Positions 34,645 to 45,829 of a stretch of DNA of 64,000 nucleotides are shown piece by piece. Position numbers and translations under genes: made by a program. The stretch covers positions 80,356,520 to 80,420,519 of the forward strand of contig CM069432.1 of NCBI GenBank assembly GCA_035610365.1. The letters are read 5' to 3'. This DNA comes from Aquatica leii (Eukaryota; Arthropoda; Insecta; Coleoptera; Lampyridae). Every line of letters starts with the position of its first letter. Within the stretch, counting starts at the first letter, position 1. A model generated the notes under the pieces. The model ran no database searches and had not been told where the DNA came from. It was given only the letters and a program-made list of their open reading frames with translations.

Positions 34645-35940
34645 GGTTTATCCAATTCACTCTTTTTATTATATTTTTATTATATTATTTTTATTATATT
34701 ATCATTAATACAGTAAATACTTCTATAACAAAATGCTTTTTATTTTATTTTTAAGTTACTATTTACCATTCAAGACATTAAAATTAAATTTATAACTTTT
34801 CTACTATGTATAATGTAATTTTTTTATTCAGGAGTTCGTGGGCAAGTTTTAAAAAAGGTTTAATTTGTAAATTAAATGTTTTAGGTTATGATTGCAAATA
34901 TTGGTATATAGTAATGACTTTTTTGTAAATAAATGTAAAAATGTAAGAAAGGTAATAAACACAGATTACTGCCCTAATAAAGTAATCGCAACGCAAGGTT
35001 TGAATTGGTATACTTGATGACGCCATCTAGAGTAATAAAGTAACTTAGTATACATCGTATTTCTGATACTACTACAAACTTAATGAAAAGTTTTTTTCTG
35101 GCGTTAAATAAAAAGTTTTCTTTTAAAGGTTTGGTCTAAAACGGCCAATTTTTGAGATATTTGCAATTAAATTTTAAGTCGGTTTTGTCGATTGACTGTT
35201 GGTTTTAACTATGTCTTAAATGCTATAAAATTGTTAATAAATTAATTACAGCAGATAACAATTGTTATTTCTTTGTACTGACACTGACTTAACTTAACAA
35301 AATGTATTTGTGTACTCAATAACGTTTATCTACGGTTGTAACCAAAACAAGACTTTAGCTAAATAAACAACTAAAGTTTTAATTTATAAAGTATTAATTC
35401 TAAATTTAGCTTTCTTAGTTCTGCGTTCGATAACTTGCTTTATTTAGATTTAGATTTTTTTAGTTGTTATTAAGTTACTTGTGTAAATTGCCTTTAATAA
35501 ACCTTATGTTGGAGTGTGTGCAAAGACTCAAAGATACTGGGAATGTTTTTTGTACTTACGAAGGTCGTTAACAAGAAAGACCATTTTATCTAGCAGCGGA
35601 ATAACAAGCAGAAGAATATATTTTTTCAATAAAAGCAAACTTTAATATTTGTTTTTCTTCAATGCATGTGCAAGTATTCCAAATCGTAAAAGATCGACCA
35701 CAAAATAGTACTTAAGAAATAACTCTTAGAGTTAAGATGTCCCATACCAAAGTACACCTTTTGACATTAACAATCTGTTAGTAAGATACACATTATATAA
35801 TGTGTATTCACGACACTGGTTTACAGAGTTTTTGTAGGAAAAGTCTTACATTTTACATCAAGATAATATTATTTTCAGTAGCTTGAAAGCCTCTCCTGTA
35901 TAAGCTCGGTTTGGATAATCATGTACTTGACTTGATTTTT
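34645..35940. other. Unassigned AT-rich sequence
   Basis: Contains a short TTTTTATTATAT-type simple repeat at 34660-34705. Nothing else recognised. Confidence 0.45.
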
Positions 35941-35941
35941 A

Positions 35942-36002
35942 AAAAGCTTAGTTTGATGTTTCAAAAGGTCAGCTTGATTTTTCAAAAGCTCGGTTTAATT
36001 TT
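35942..36002. repeat. Short 21-bp tandem repeat, about three units
   Basis: Units at 35942, 35963 and 35984 follow the pattern AAAAG-CT/GT-AG/CAG-TTGATTTTTC. A related word (AAGCTCGGTTTGG) occurs at 35904. Confidence 0.55.
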
Positions 36003-36004
36003 AA

Positions 36005-36330
36005 GCTAAGTTTTAAAAAAAAGTTTGAATCTCTACAAATAACAGATAACATATTTTTTATAGAAAAGTTTGTAGTAAATTAGGCTTGATTAATATTTAG
36101 ACAAGTTGGTCAATCGACTATATCTCGACTGCTTAAATATCACAAAAGCAATAAAAAAATTTGTATATATAGTATATATATTTTTTCAAATACTTTTTTT
36201 TATTATGTGTAAGTCGTTGATAATCTCAACACTGGTGTGCTGTCTATTTTTTTTACACATATTTAAAATATAGATTGGTACTTTAAATGGTTGTTTAGTT
36301 AAAAGTTATTTTAATAAAGTATGATTCACA
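36005..36330. other. Unassigned AT-rich sequence
   Basis: Includes an ATATATAGTATATATA-type patch near 36170. Nothing else recognised. Confidence 0.4.
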
Positions 36331-36333
36331 ATT

Positions 36334-37310
36334 GTATTTATTCTAAAACTAGTTTCGCCAATTTAAATTGTCACTATATAATAATAAAATTGCTTCTTTT
36401 CGTTCTTTATTTAATCGTCTTTTTTCTATTCCTCTTTTTAAGTCTAGTTTTAATAAAGAACTTGATACTAATAAACAATTAGCTTATAATAATAGTTAGC
36501 TTTTTCATATTTTAAACAATGTTTTTTGTAAAGTTCGTTTATACAATTTCTGAAAAATTTTTTTTTTCAAAATAAATTGGATATTGCTACTATTAATCGT
36601 TCTATGCCTTATATTAATTCTTCTTCTCTTTTTCTTAAAAATTATTTTAAAAAGCATAATATATATTTTTCTTTTTCTACTAATCGTAATTTAAAATATT
36701 TTATTGTTAATAATAAAGATTCTGTTTCTTCTTTAGATAAATCTGATGTGTACAAAATTTTTTGCTCTTCTTGCAATTATTCTTATGTAGGACAAACTAG
36801 TAGAAAGTATAAAACAATATTAAAAGAACATATTTATTTTATTAAGAGGTATTTAAATTCTCGTATATCAAAAACTTGTTCTGCTTTCGCTAATCATATT
36901 TTATCTACTGGTCATTCTTTTTCTTCTGACCTTAATGCTTAATTTCTTTATTTTTGTAGTAAAATTTCTTTTTTAATCATGTTAAATCATCTTCTTAAAA
37001 TTCATCATCTTTATAATGAAAATTCAGATAATTGTCTTAAAGAAATGCTTGATTTAAATATTTCTTCTCTTCTTAGTAATAAATTTTAATTTACTTATTT
37101 CATTTTTTATTTTCCTTTTTATATCACTTATGGCTGTGTAAGTTTCAATTTAAAATTTTTAATTTGTTGACATTTGTCATTCATTTTTTATAATTTTATA
37201 TAACTTGTAAGTTCTTTTAAATGTTTAATTAAATTTGTTGATTCATTTGCTTTTAGATTAACTAATGATGACAATTTAAATTGTTGAAGCTAGTTTTAGA
37301 ATAAATATAA
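36334..37310 (+). mobile_element. Penelope-like element 3' fragment between inverted terminal motifs
   Basis: The left motif (36334-36373) and the right motif (37266-37310) are inverted copies of about 40 bases with about five differences. They contain ACAATTTAAATTG followed by a GAAAC- or GAAGC-like box and TAGTTTTAGAATAAATA. Between them lies a GIY-YIG endonuclease domain. Penelope-like elements commonly carry such terminal repeats with hammerhead sequences. The reverse transcriptase part is missing. Confidence 0.7.
36577..36942 (+). pseudogene. Penelope-like GIY-YIG endonuclease fragment
   Basis: The GIY-YIG nuclease nicks target DNA for Penelope-like elements. A 121-codon open frame reads DKSDVYKIFCSSCNYSYVGQ (about residues 54-73), then TSRKYKTILKEH, then FANHILSTGHSF. 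This matches the family pattern VYKI-C-x2-C-x3-YIGQT-x-R with the later EH and HxxxTGHxF blocks; the linker cysteines are present and YIG is YVG. The frame ends at 36942 and a shifted continuation (ICLKEMLDLNISSLLSN-like near 37030-37090) may be the original C-terminus. Upstream, 36390-36560 is a decayed continuation with stops. Identification is good; completeness is poor. Confidence 0.75.
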
Positions 37311-37314
37311 TTGT

Positions 37315-38865
37315 AGATTGACTTAAAGCAAAATATCATATTTTATTACAATATCTTCTACACTTAGACATGGATTACTATATCTATATTAAAAGTTATA
37401 TAAAACTAACGTTTATAAATCTTTTCTTTTTACGTTGTTGCTTACATGTTTTGATTTTTAGTACATGTACGCAAATTTTGAGAGTATAAAATTACACATT
37501 AAAAACTTTAACAAAGAATAACGTTTAGATTTTCATCTTATTTTATAATAACAAATGAACTTTCTGTTGTTTAAAACAAATATTTATCAAAACTATAACA
37601 TTAAAGAAATAAGTAAATGTTGAAGTTTTCCTAATTTCAGCTTTTAGTAAAACATTTAATTGCAAACACGACTGTTAACAAAACGTAAAGATCAAAGTGG
37701 AATGTTAAAAAGAAAGAAAATGTTGACAATTTTCAAGTGAATGAGAAACGGCAAATGACAACAAAACAGATGTTTATAAAGAGATTAAGATGTTTTCCAT
37801 GTTTTCAACAAAATGACAAACGAAAATGTTATTAGAATATCAGCATCAAAGCAATTCTATTCAAATAAATAAAATTAAAAACATATTTTCTAACACAAAT
37901 TTTATAAACTAATTAAGTACATACTTTTAATGCAAAAATTTAACATGTTTTTATAAAAACCTAAAATTAAACTAAATATAAAGAAATGCATTTATTCACA
38001 AAATTATTTTTAACAATAAATAAAATAAAACATTTTAGATTATATTTAACATAAAATAATTGATTTTAAATATTTACTGAAAAATCCAATAAAATATTTT
38101 ATGCAAAATTTAAAAGTATTTAAAAATTATGACTATTTGAAAATAAAGTATTGTTCTATTTGCATTAGATGATTTTTTACTTAAGACGCAAAGTTGTCCG
38201 TTTTTTCTTCTTTTTAAAACTATAATTTGTTTTAACTGTAAAATAATCACATAAAATCTTGCTAAATTTATGTACGTTTTAAAAATAAAATTGAAATTTA
38301 TAATAGTAAACAAAATAAAATTAATAACAATAAAAAAAGTTTAGTTTAATTAAATTAGTATAGTATTGGTGCATTCAAAAAACAACAAACAAATAGAGTT
38401 AACTCCCTCATAACAAATCCGCGCTAAATTTGAATAAATTTCTTTTATTGGTTAAAGTTTTCAAGTCAGTATCACAACAAATACCTGTACTTTAATTACA
38501 TACTTCAGTTAAATGTTTGATTTTAAGTTTCTGTTATTTCCATTCATTTGATAAAATAGTATTTTTCACTACTTTAGTGTACATATGCGTACTGAAATAA
38601 TTCGTTAATGATTAACGTTAAAGTTACAGATTCTGTTTTAGGTAATTCATTTATTTAATTATGGATTAAACTATGGCCCTGTCTTCACCTATAAAACGAA
38701 TATCAATATCTTTAAAGCTAGTACCGAGGAACACCCTGATAGAGCTAAGACCCAAATTATAGAATTTACTGCAAAAACCGCAAATAATTTTAATTAAGTT
38801 ATTAATATTATCTATATTGATTACAATTTTAGGTGTGTGTATGTCAAGAGTGTTTTCAATATCAT
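37315..38865. other. Unassigned AT-rich sequence
   Basis: A possible decayed relative of the 32.12-kb exon lies at 37620-37745 (CTAATTTCAGCTTTTAGTAAA and a purine-rich run). The minus-strand frame 38110-38313 is not recognised. Confidence 0.35.
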
Positions 38866-38869
38866 TCGT

Positions 38870-39482
38870 GAATATCAAAAAACACATGACCGTCAAGCAC
38901 CAAAAGTGTATCACAGACCACGTTCACTTTTGAACATCGATGATGCAATTAAAAATGCTAATCGACGTTTAATACATAATTTCGCAATTGAAAAGGACTA
39001 CGATGGGTGAACGCTGGTCATACTGTAAGCAAAGTATGGAAAAACACAACAATTGTGATTCCAAGGCAAGCTTTCATAGAAGGATTAACAACAGGGCTAA
39101 AAAACCCTTCCCGCAAGGGAAGTCGTCTGTAATACTCCACATAAGATCTGAAGACGGTTTTCTTGAGAATAGTTTGCTATGCTTCGAGAACTGCAGATTA
39201 TCATAAAGAAATGAGTGGAAAAGATTTCGAAAACTGGTTATTACAAATTCTAAGCCGCTTGGCAGAAAATACTGTGATTGTGATTTATAACGCTTCTTAT
39301 GATAGCAGGAAAACAGAGAAGAATTTAAATTCAAGAACGAAAAAAGCAGACATACAAGTTTGGTTGGAAAGCAAGTCGATTGTTTACCTATCAGATATGG
39401 TAAAAAATAAACTCTTTCTTCTTGTTAGAGAGGCTGCCATTATGCCAAAGTATGTAACTGATGAAACGGGAAAAGAACAGAG
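38870..39482 (+). pseudogene. DDE (IS630/Tc1-type) transposase fragment, frameshifted
   Basis: Several frames give successive blocks of an insect DDE-superfamily endonuclease: KVYHRPRSLLNIDDAIKNA (about 38900-38960), EGLTTGLKNPSRKG (about 39080-39120), VILHIRSEDGFLENSLLCF (about 39130-39185), ADYHKEMSGKDFENW (about 39190-39235), then VIVIYNASYDSR and KKADIQVWLESKSI. In relatives the VIVMDNASYH block carries the second catalytic aspartate; here it is tyrosine, so the enzyme is dead. At least two frameshifts occur (near 39010 and 39185). The match breaks off at about 39482, where the copy of the 23.6-kb leader begins. Confidence 0.7.
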
Positions 39483-39483
39483 C

Positions 39484-39660
39484 TGAAGTCAGTTTTTCGA
39501 ATTAAGTCAGAAGAGTACTTTGTTGGTTTTAATAAATAAGCGATTAACGTGTGTGTTAAGATAAATAATACGACGTGTTAAGTTTACGTGTTCCTAATAT
39601 AAACATATGCTTAAATATCGTTAGATTTAATTAGTTACGTGTAATTCTAATCGTGTAATT
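39484..39660 (+). repeat. Diverged copy of the heat-shock-type leader
   Basis: AATAAATAAGCGATTAACG here matches AATAAATAAGTGATTAACG at about 23646, with matching CTAATATAAAC and TAAATATC-TTAGATTTAATTA words in the same order downstream (23697 and 23797 in the first copy). About 90 bases of the first copy are missing. No HSE or TATA box precedes it. The similarity starts close to the inferred start site of the first copy and runs past its proposed donor. Confidence 0.5.
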
Positions 39661-39858
39661 ATTTTGTTTATAAATAGATTAATTTGTAACATTATGTATT
39701 TTAACTTTTATGTGTTTTATTGTAGTTGTAATATCTTTCATTATACGGCAAAAAAGTTTTTTCTTTTTTTCAAGCTTAGTAATTAAATATCCTACTTAAT
39801 ATTAACGGAAACTTTCCTTTAATTTTTCTGGAGCTTTGGAAACTAATTATAGCCGGTC

Positions 39859-39895
39859 TATAAAAGCAAAACTTTAAAACGCAATCAATCAGTTT
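39859..39895 (+). promoter_or_regulatory. Candidate core promoter (TATA plus initiator)
   Basis: TATAAAAG at 39859-39866 and TCAGTTT with its A at 39891 are 32 bases apart, the canonical arthropod TATA-initiator spacing. It is followed by a short open frame. Confidence 0.4.
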
Positions 39896-39911
39896 ATTCC
39901 AGATTTTGAAG

Positions 39912-40022
39912 ATGTTCACTACTACATGTGTCAAAGTTCAGGTTGTGACACAAAAATTATCCAGTATAAAAATTGTAATACGAGAAATATGTTTGTCTGT
40001 AAATATAACGGTTAATTCTTGA
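39912..40022 (+). CDS. Small open frame (36 aa) below the candidate promoter
   Basis: Unrecognised. It begins MFTTTCVKVQVV 21 bases after the proposed start site and ends TGA at 40020-40022. It has no clear signal peptide. It may be only the first exon of something larger: no obvious donor was seen, though similarly less AT-rich DNA continues to about 40330. Low confidence; kept because of the well-formed core promoter. Confidence 0.2.
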   Translation: MFTTTCVKVQVVTQKLSSIKIVIREICLSVNITVNS

Positions 40023-40024
40023 TT

Positions 40025-42705
40025 TAGAAGTAAATGTCACAAGTGCTTTCAAGCAGTAAATGAAGTGGAAGGAAAGAACTTGCATTTTACGCAGTTTTAT
40101 AATGTAAGATGAAAACGCACTGGACGCACTGAACCGTGAACCATATCAATCGTATTGGTGATAACAGCAAACAGCACTTTGCATCATATTCTTGGAAAGT
40201 ACGTTGCTCCAATAAGAAAAAAACGTCTGTCTAAAATCGTTTGCAAGGATTTATGGTATAAAACCACGTATCTGACAAATTCAGTTGTCGGTGTCAGTAA
40301 AAAGACATTCTCCTAGAGATATGAAAGGCGAACACGGAAACTGGCCGAGAAGTTATAGTAAAAATACTGTTAACATTTCTTTACGTTTTGTTATTTAACC
40401 TCATGTAGTCTCATTACTTAGAGCGTAAAAATTATGAAAGTTATTTTTTTATCGATTTAATCGTAAAATATATTCACAAATTTATTGTTCAGAGCTATTT
40501 TGTGAAAGTACTATACAAAATGTACATTCCATATTAAGCGACGTTTCCGAAAAGCGCGTTAATTGATCTACAAATATAACACTACCCAAAACACATAAAT
40601 TAAATAAAAATGATATAAACATACTAAATAGAACTATATAACAAATGTACTCTTAAACACTTACCTAACACAGTCGGTTTTTAATCAAAGTATTTGCCGG
40701 TTTTTAACTATTTGCTTAGCTCTGCTCACCTGCAACAGCAAATACTAAATATCAATATTAATAATAGAATACTTCAAAACTATAGCATTTTTTGTAATTC
40801 ACTTTGTTAACTCGCATACAAAATAAATACTTAATAGTAAAGACTTATTATTAATAAAATATACTTCATGTAATAACTTGCATAAGATAATTAATTTATT
40901 AAATGATCAAGAAGTATATGCATTGACAATGATATTGTTTCTAACGTATATAATAATATTTTTCTGTGTTAAAAGTGATGAAATAATATCTTTAGCTACA
41001 CCAATTACATAAAGTGCTACCTCAAACTCATCAGTCAAGCTGTGTAACAATAAAAGCAATTTCATTTTAATCCGTTTTACACGTTCTGTATTTATCAGCA
41101 TGACACAACAAAATTTAAGGCTAAAATAATATTTATTACGTCATCTATAGTAAACTATTTGCTTGTCTAACCAAGATTGCAACTATTGCAGTTTTTACTT
41201 CTTTAAAACACGTTGTTTTTTAATTTACTATTGCTATTGCGCTTTATATAGATATGTCTATTATTATGATAAAATTTATTTATTAACATTTTATGTTATA
41301 TATATTATGGTTAACTTATAAATTGCTGATAATTACAAAACAAGTTTTAATTTTATAACATTAATTACTTTATAAAATTTACATGCAGCAGTTGTTTTAA
41401 ATAACAATACGTTTAGTTAAAACGTATGCTAATTAAAAGTTTCTGCTGTTAGATTTATGCAGCTTTTAATTAATTTTTTTAAACTAATTTATTGTTATAA
41501 ATATTTATCTATTGTTGTTAGTGGCGGCTGGTTTATTACAACAAAAAAAAACAGTAAAAATTATTATAAATTAAAATATTTAAACATATTTATAGCATAT
41601 AGTTATCATTTACTTTTTATTACTATAAAACATTAATTTAATATAGTTGTTATTTAAAACAACATATATTATATAGGTATTTCTTTATGTTCGGGCTACA
41701 ATTGTTAGAGCCCATGCCACAGCATAAATAACAAACAGCAGAGTAACCCTAGAAATTTATTAGTCACGAAAATAAGGAAATTGGTTCTTATGATTTATTA
41801 TTAATTTTTAGCACTATAAAAATATGTCGGTTTAATAACAATTATATTCTATTATTTACTTTACTTGAATTGATAATACTAATTTTCTTTGTTATAAGTA
41901 TTATAGAAAGAAATGTTGGTATAAATTAATTGAGTTAACTAAATATTTTGAACAATGATTTGGTAATAGCATGCCAAATTAATAATATACGAAAAAAATA
42001 TGTCTATTCATTGTTTTGCGTTTTCAATTACTTAATGAATCTTAAGTTAACTTTTGTGACGTTATAATTTTGATATCACCAAATGTTTTGAATTGTGGTT
42101 TTGTAGTGTATCCAAAAAAGTTAGTGTTTCGGAAAAAATAAAGCCGGAACTGATACGTATACGTATACTTGATTTCTATATCTGAATGGCCTCTACAAGG
42201 TTAACAGTTTTAAGTCTCTCACTTCAAAAGTGCTGCCCGACAGTTACACTACTGTTTTTTATTTATGCTGTGCTCATGCTTTATATGTAACAAAACATTG
42301 TAACGTGACATCGCTATCCTCAATACGTGAAACTCATATGCAGTTCTAATGTGCAAAAAGGCTTGCACAGTTATAACCCGCAGTTGGTACTGTAGAATGA
42401 GTTGAATGTGTAAGACGTGTTCTAAGTGTAAGGGTATATTTGTCGTACGTAATTTAAAAAAAATGAATTTGTAGCTTTAGTAGCCTAATAAATATGAAAT
42501 CCCAATTCACACAATTCAAACATCTATGGTTTTGGAATTAAAAAAAAAACTAATTATTATTACTTTATTGATAAATTATTATAATGTAAACTAAGTAATG
42601 GCGAATTTAAATTATTTAATACAATGTACTATTGTACGTCAAAAAATTTTCTTAAACAAACAGTTAAAAAGTGTAGGTGTTTATTATTTTTGTATTTATT
42701 AATAT
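40025..42705. other. Unassigned AT-rich sequence
   Basis: The minus-strand frame 40907-41101 is not recognised. A less AT-rich patch at 42.16-42.44 kb includes an ACGTATACGTATAC alternation but no identifiable feature. Confidence 0.4.
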
Positions 42706-42779
42706 ATAGTATGTTAATTGTTTTTTTTTGGGAATTAGACCTTGTACAAAGATAATTCGTAATTATTTATTGTTCAATA

Positions 42780-42808
42780 TTTCGCTTATCATTTATAAGC
42801 TTCATCAG
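42780..42808 (-). ncRNA. Hammerhead-ribozyme-like core in the left arm
   Basis: On the minus strand: CTGATGA (42808-42802), A, stem GCTTAT/ATAAGC with a short loop (42800-42784), then GAAAT (from 42783). The mirror copy lies at 45123-45152. The first box is a perfect hammerhead match; the second ends in U rather than C. Confidence 0.6.
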
Positions 42809-43365
42809 GAACTAGAATTTCAGAGAGACAATTACATATAATCTTAATTAAATTTTGTACTTACAATAAATTCAATCTATTGATAATTGCTTAATAGTCA
42901 TTACGGTGAACAATTAATGCTATATTTAATGGAATTATACATAAATTCAACGATGTATGAAGGTCGCTAGTTACACGAGCAATAATGTTAAAGTTTTTGT
43001 ATAGTTGTCTACACACCTGGTGAACGATAACGTATACCTGTTGAGTATATAAAAGTGTTAATTGAAAATAATTGAAAATAATTAAGTATAAGGGACTCTA
43101 CGTAAACAATATAATCTGCAATAATTAGAATAATTTACAAGGTTAATGAATTACATTAAGTAAACAAGACCATAAATTACTAAATAATTAACAATTAAGT
43201 TATTTAAGTTAATTGCTGATGTAGATCCGCATTTTCATATTTCCCCAATGAGATTCAAGATATAAAAAGAGGGCAAGTTACTAACGTCATCACCAATTAC
43301 ATCACAAAACACCATTCAAAAATTATTAACCTTTTCTTAAATGTTCTTATTATTACTAAAAACTT

Positions 43366-44311
43366 TTGAAAAATAACCCTGCAGTTATCATTCTCAAAGC
43401 TGACAAAGGCGCTGTCACGGTGGCCATAGACAAACAATTTTACCTCACAAAGACTGAAGAATTACTAGCAGATCAATCTCCATATTTAATCATCAACAAA
43501 GACCTTACTAGCTCAGTACAACGTCACAATAACACACTAATATCTGAAATTTTCATAAAAGGCCAGTTAGATGAAGATCAGAAAAAACAACTGACCATTT
43601 ATAACTCTTCCACACCTAAACTTTATTCTCTACCAAAAATTCATAAAAATCCCATTAGTTTTAAACCTATTGTTAGCTGTACCAATAGTCCAACTACAAA
43701 AATTTCCAAATTTATTGCCAATATTTTATCCAATTACTTTCATAACATTTCTGATGAAGTTGACATCCTCGATTCCTTCATGTTCGCTTCATTGATGCAA
43801 GAATTCCAGCTTCCTCCTAATCATGTGGTAGTCTTCTTTGACGCGGTTTCTTTATTTACCAACATCCCTATTAGATTAATTTTGGAACTTCTAAAGAACA
43901 ATTGGCCTAATATTAAACGATTCACTGCCTTAGATGAAAGTTCCTTCAATAAATGCATCAAATTTGTTCTAAACAATGGCTTCTTTTTGTGTAATGGACG
44001 TTACTACAAGCAGTTAGATGGAATTCTAATGGAAGGTAGCCTAAGTCCCATTTTAGCTGAAATGAAATTTTCGTTCTTATATAAATACGTAGACGACATC
44101 ATCTGTGGGTTACCTGCTGATCAAGTCGCTCACACGCTAACTATTTTCAATTCAATTCACAACAAACTTCAATTCACTGTTGAAAAAGAAGTGGATAAAA
44201 GGGTGGCTTTTCTTGACACTAAAGTAGTCAGAACATTGGACAACAAAATCATCATCGACTGGTACACTAAGCCTACCCATTCTGGACGTTACATCAACTT
44301 CAATTCAAACC
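43366..44311 (+). pseudogene. Penelope-like reverse transcriptase (truncated)
   Basis: Reverse transcriptase of a Penelope-like retroelement, which copies element RNA and is related to telomerase. Open for over 310 codons. Blocks in order: VIILKADKGAVTVAID (residues 8-23), KLYSLPKIHKNPISFKPIVS (85-104), VVVFFDAVSLFTNIPI with the first catalytic aspartate (154-169), DGILMEGSLSPILAEM (220-235), FLYKYVDDIICGL with the second catalytic aspartates (239-251), and VAFLDTKVVRT. About 20 residues normally between SPILAEM and the YVDD block are missing. The true start may lie upstream of the Met at 43366. The GIY-YIG end is lost at the inverted-arm breakpoint (44312). The last two codons belong to the arm. 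Confidence 0.9.
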
Positions 44312-44314
44312 AAG

Positions 44315-44569
44315 TTTAGGTGTGGAAGAGTTATAAATGGTCAGTTGTTTCTTCTGATCTTCATCTAACTGGCCTTTTATGAAAATTTCAGATATTAGTG
44401 TGTTATTGTGACGTTGTACTGAGCTAGTAAGGTCTTTGTTGATGATTAAATATGGAGATTGATCTGCTAGTAATTCTTCAGTCTTTGTGAGGTAAAATTG
44501 TTTGTCTATGGCCACCGTGACAGCGCCTTTGTCAGCTTTGAGAATGATAACTTCGGGGTTATTTTTCAA
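44315..44569 (-). pseudogene. Second, inverted copy of the Penelope-like reverse transcriptase N-terminus
   Basis: Minus-strand reading from 44569 (start MKNNPEVIILKADKGAVT) repeats the first 86 residues of the gene at 43366 with one difference visible (NNPEV for NNPAV). It ends at the breakpoint shared with the plus-strand copy (STPKL), so it is a truncated copy rather than a separate gene. Confidence 0.9.
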
Positions 44570-45122
44570 AAGTTTTTAGTAATAATATGAACATTTAAGA
44601 AAAGGTTAATAATTTTTGAATGGTGTTTTGTGATGTAATTGGTGATGACGTTAGTAACTTGCCCTCTTTTTATATCTTGAATCTCATTAAGGAAATATGA
44701 AAATGCGGATCTACATCAGCAATTAACTTAAATAACTTAATTGTTAATTATTTAGTAATTATTGGTCTTGTTCACTTAATGTAGTTCATTAACCTTGTAA
44801 ATTATTCAAATTATTGCATATTATATTGTTTACGTAGTGTCCTTTATGCTTAATTATTTTCAATTGTTTTCAATTAACACTTTTATATACTCAACAGGTA
44901 TACGTTATCGTTCACCAGGCGTGTAGATAACTATACAAAAATTTTAACATTATTGTTCGTGTAACTACCTTCATACATCGTTGAATTTATGTATAATTCC
45001 ATTACATGTAGCATTAATTGTTCACCGTAATGACTATTAAGCAATTATCAATAGATCGAATTTATTGTAAGTACAAAATTTAATTAAGATTATATGTAAT
45101 TGTCTCTCTGAAATTCTAGTTC

Positions 45123-45152
45123 CTGATGAAGCTTATAAATGATAAGCGAAAT
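45123..45152 (+). ncRNA. Hammerhead-ribozyme-like core in the right arm
   Basis: CTGATGA (45123-45129), A, stem GCTTAT (45131-45136) with ATAAGC (45142-45147) closing a 5-base loop, then GAAAT (45148-45152). Together with flanking bases this is the conserved half of a hammerhead ribozyme; stems I and III were not resolved. Confidence 0.6.
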
Positions 45153-45290
45153 ATTGAAAAATAAATAATTACGAATTATCTTTGTACAAGGTCTAATTCC
45201 CAAAAAAAAAAACAATTAACATATATATGGTTGCACTATTCCGAATAATTATTATAACAAAACAGCAATTAAAAATAATAAACTATACAT

Positions 45291-45824
45291 CTATACAACT
45301 AAAAGAAAATAAGTTGTGTGCTGGAACACGATATTATTCGCTAGGAGAGCACATTCGGTCGTTTTTGCATAATCAAAAACGTCGAGTGATGAACACCATG
45401 TCATGATAGTCAACGTAACAACCGGAATCTTCGTTTGGCCAATCGATCCAGTCACGTTTGAAGAAGACTTTGCATCGATGACGTTCAGTCTGATGACAAT
45501 AAAGCTGGAACTTGTAGCGTAGTGGCTGGCGTAAACCATGTCACTCACGATAAATGAACGTGATAGTCTAGTGTCGACTGGATCTTGACGGTAGTATGCA
45601 GGTTGTTGACCGGATTGATTGAGAAGTCGTCGGCATATAAAATTTGCTTTCTTCGATGATGAACGATGAGATACCTGGAAACATAATGCTCCATCGCAAC
45701 ATTCTCGGTGGACAATGTCAGTCGTTTGAAGACACAAATCAAACGGCCCGAGAAGCTTTTCTTGATCAGTACTTTTCGAAATAAAATCCAAAAATAATGC
45801 AATGCAATTTAAAGTACTGGGCAA
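45291..45824 (-). pseudogene. Unrecognised coding-like segment (177-aa open frame)
   Basis: Not recognised. The segment starts just outside the right arm of the Penelope-like element and is clearly less AT-rich than its surroundings. On the minus strand one frame is open for 177 codons (start MPSTLNCIALFLDF, with CRRLLNQSGQQPAYY near residue 85), a second overlapping frame is open for 85 codons, and a third gives a protein-like run (FFKRDWIDWPNEDSGCYV) near 45430-45480. Alternation between frames suggests a decayed gene with shifts rather than an intact one. No transmembrane segment, zinc finger or catalytic motif was identified. Confidence 0.3.
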
Positions 45825-45829
45825 AAATA

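Larger units (their letters stand above)
42711..45222. mobile_element. Penelope-like element with 0.9-kb inverted arms (head-to-head partial copies)
   Basis: The left arm 42711-43623 and right arm 44312-45222 are near-identical inverted copies, about 910 bases each, with scattered differences. They flank about 690 bases holding the middle and end of a Penelope-like reverse transcriptase. The left arm contains the 5' leader and first 86 codons of the gene; the right arm is a second copy of the same segment on the minus strand, ending at the CACCTAAACTT breakpoint. Each arm carries a hammerhead-like motif. Partial inverted and tandem copies are characteristic of Penelope-like elements. Confidence 0.88.
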
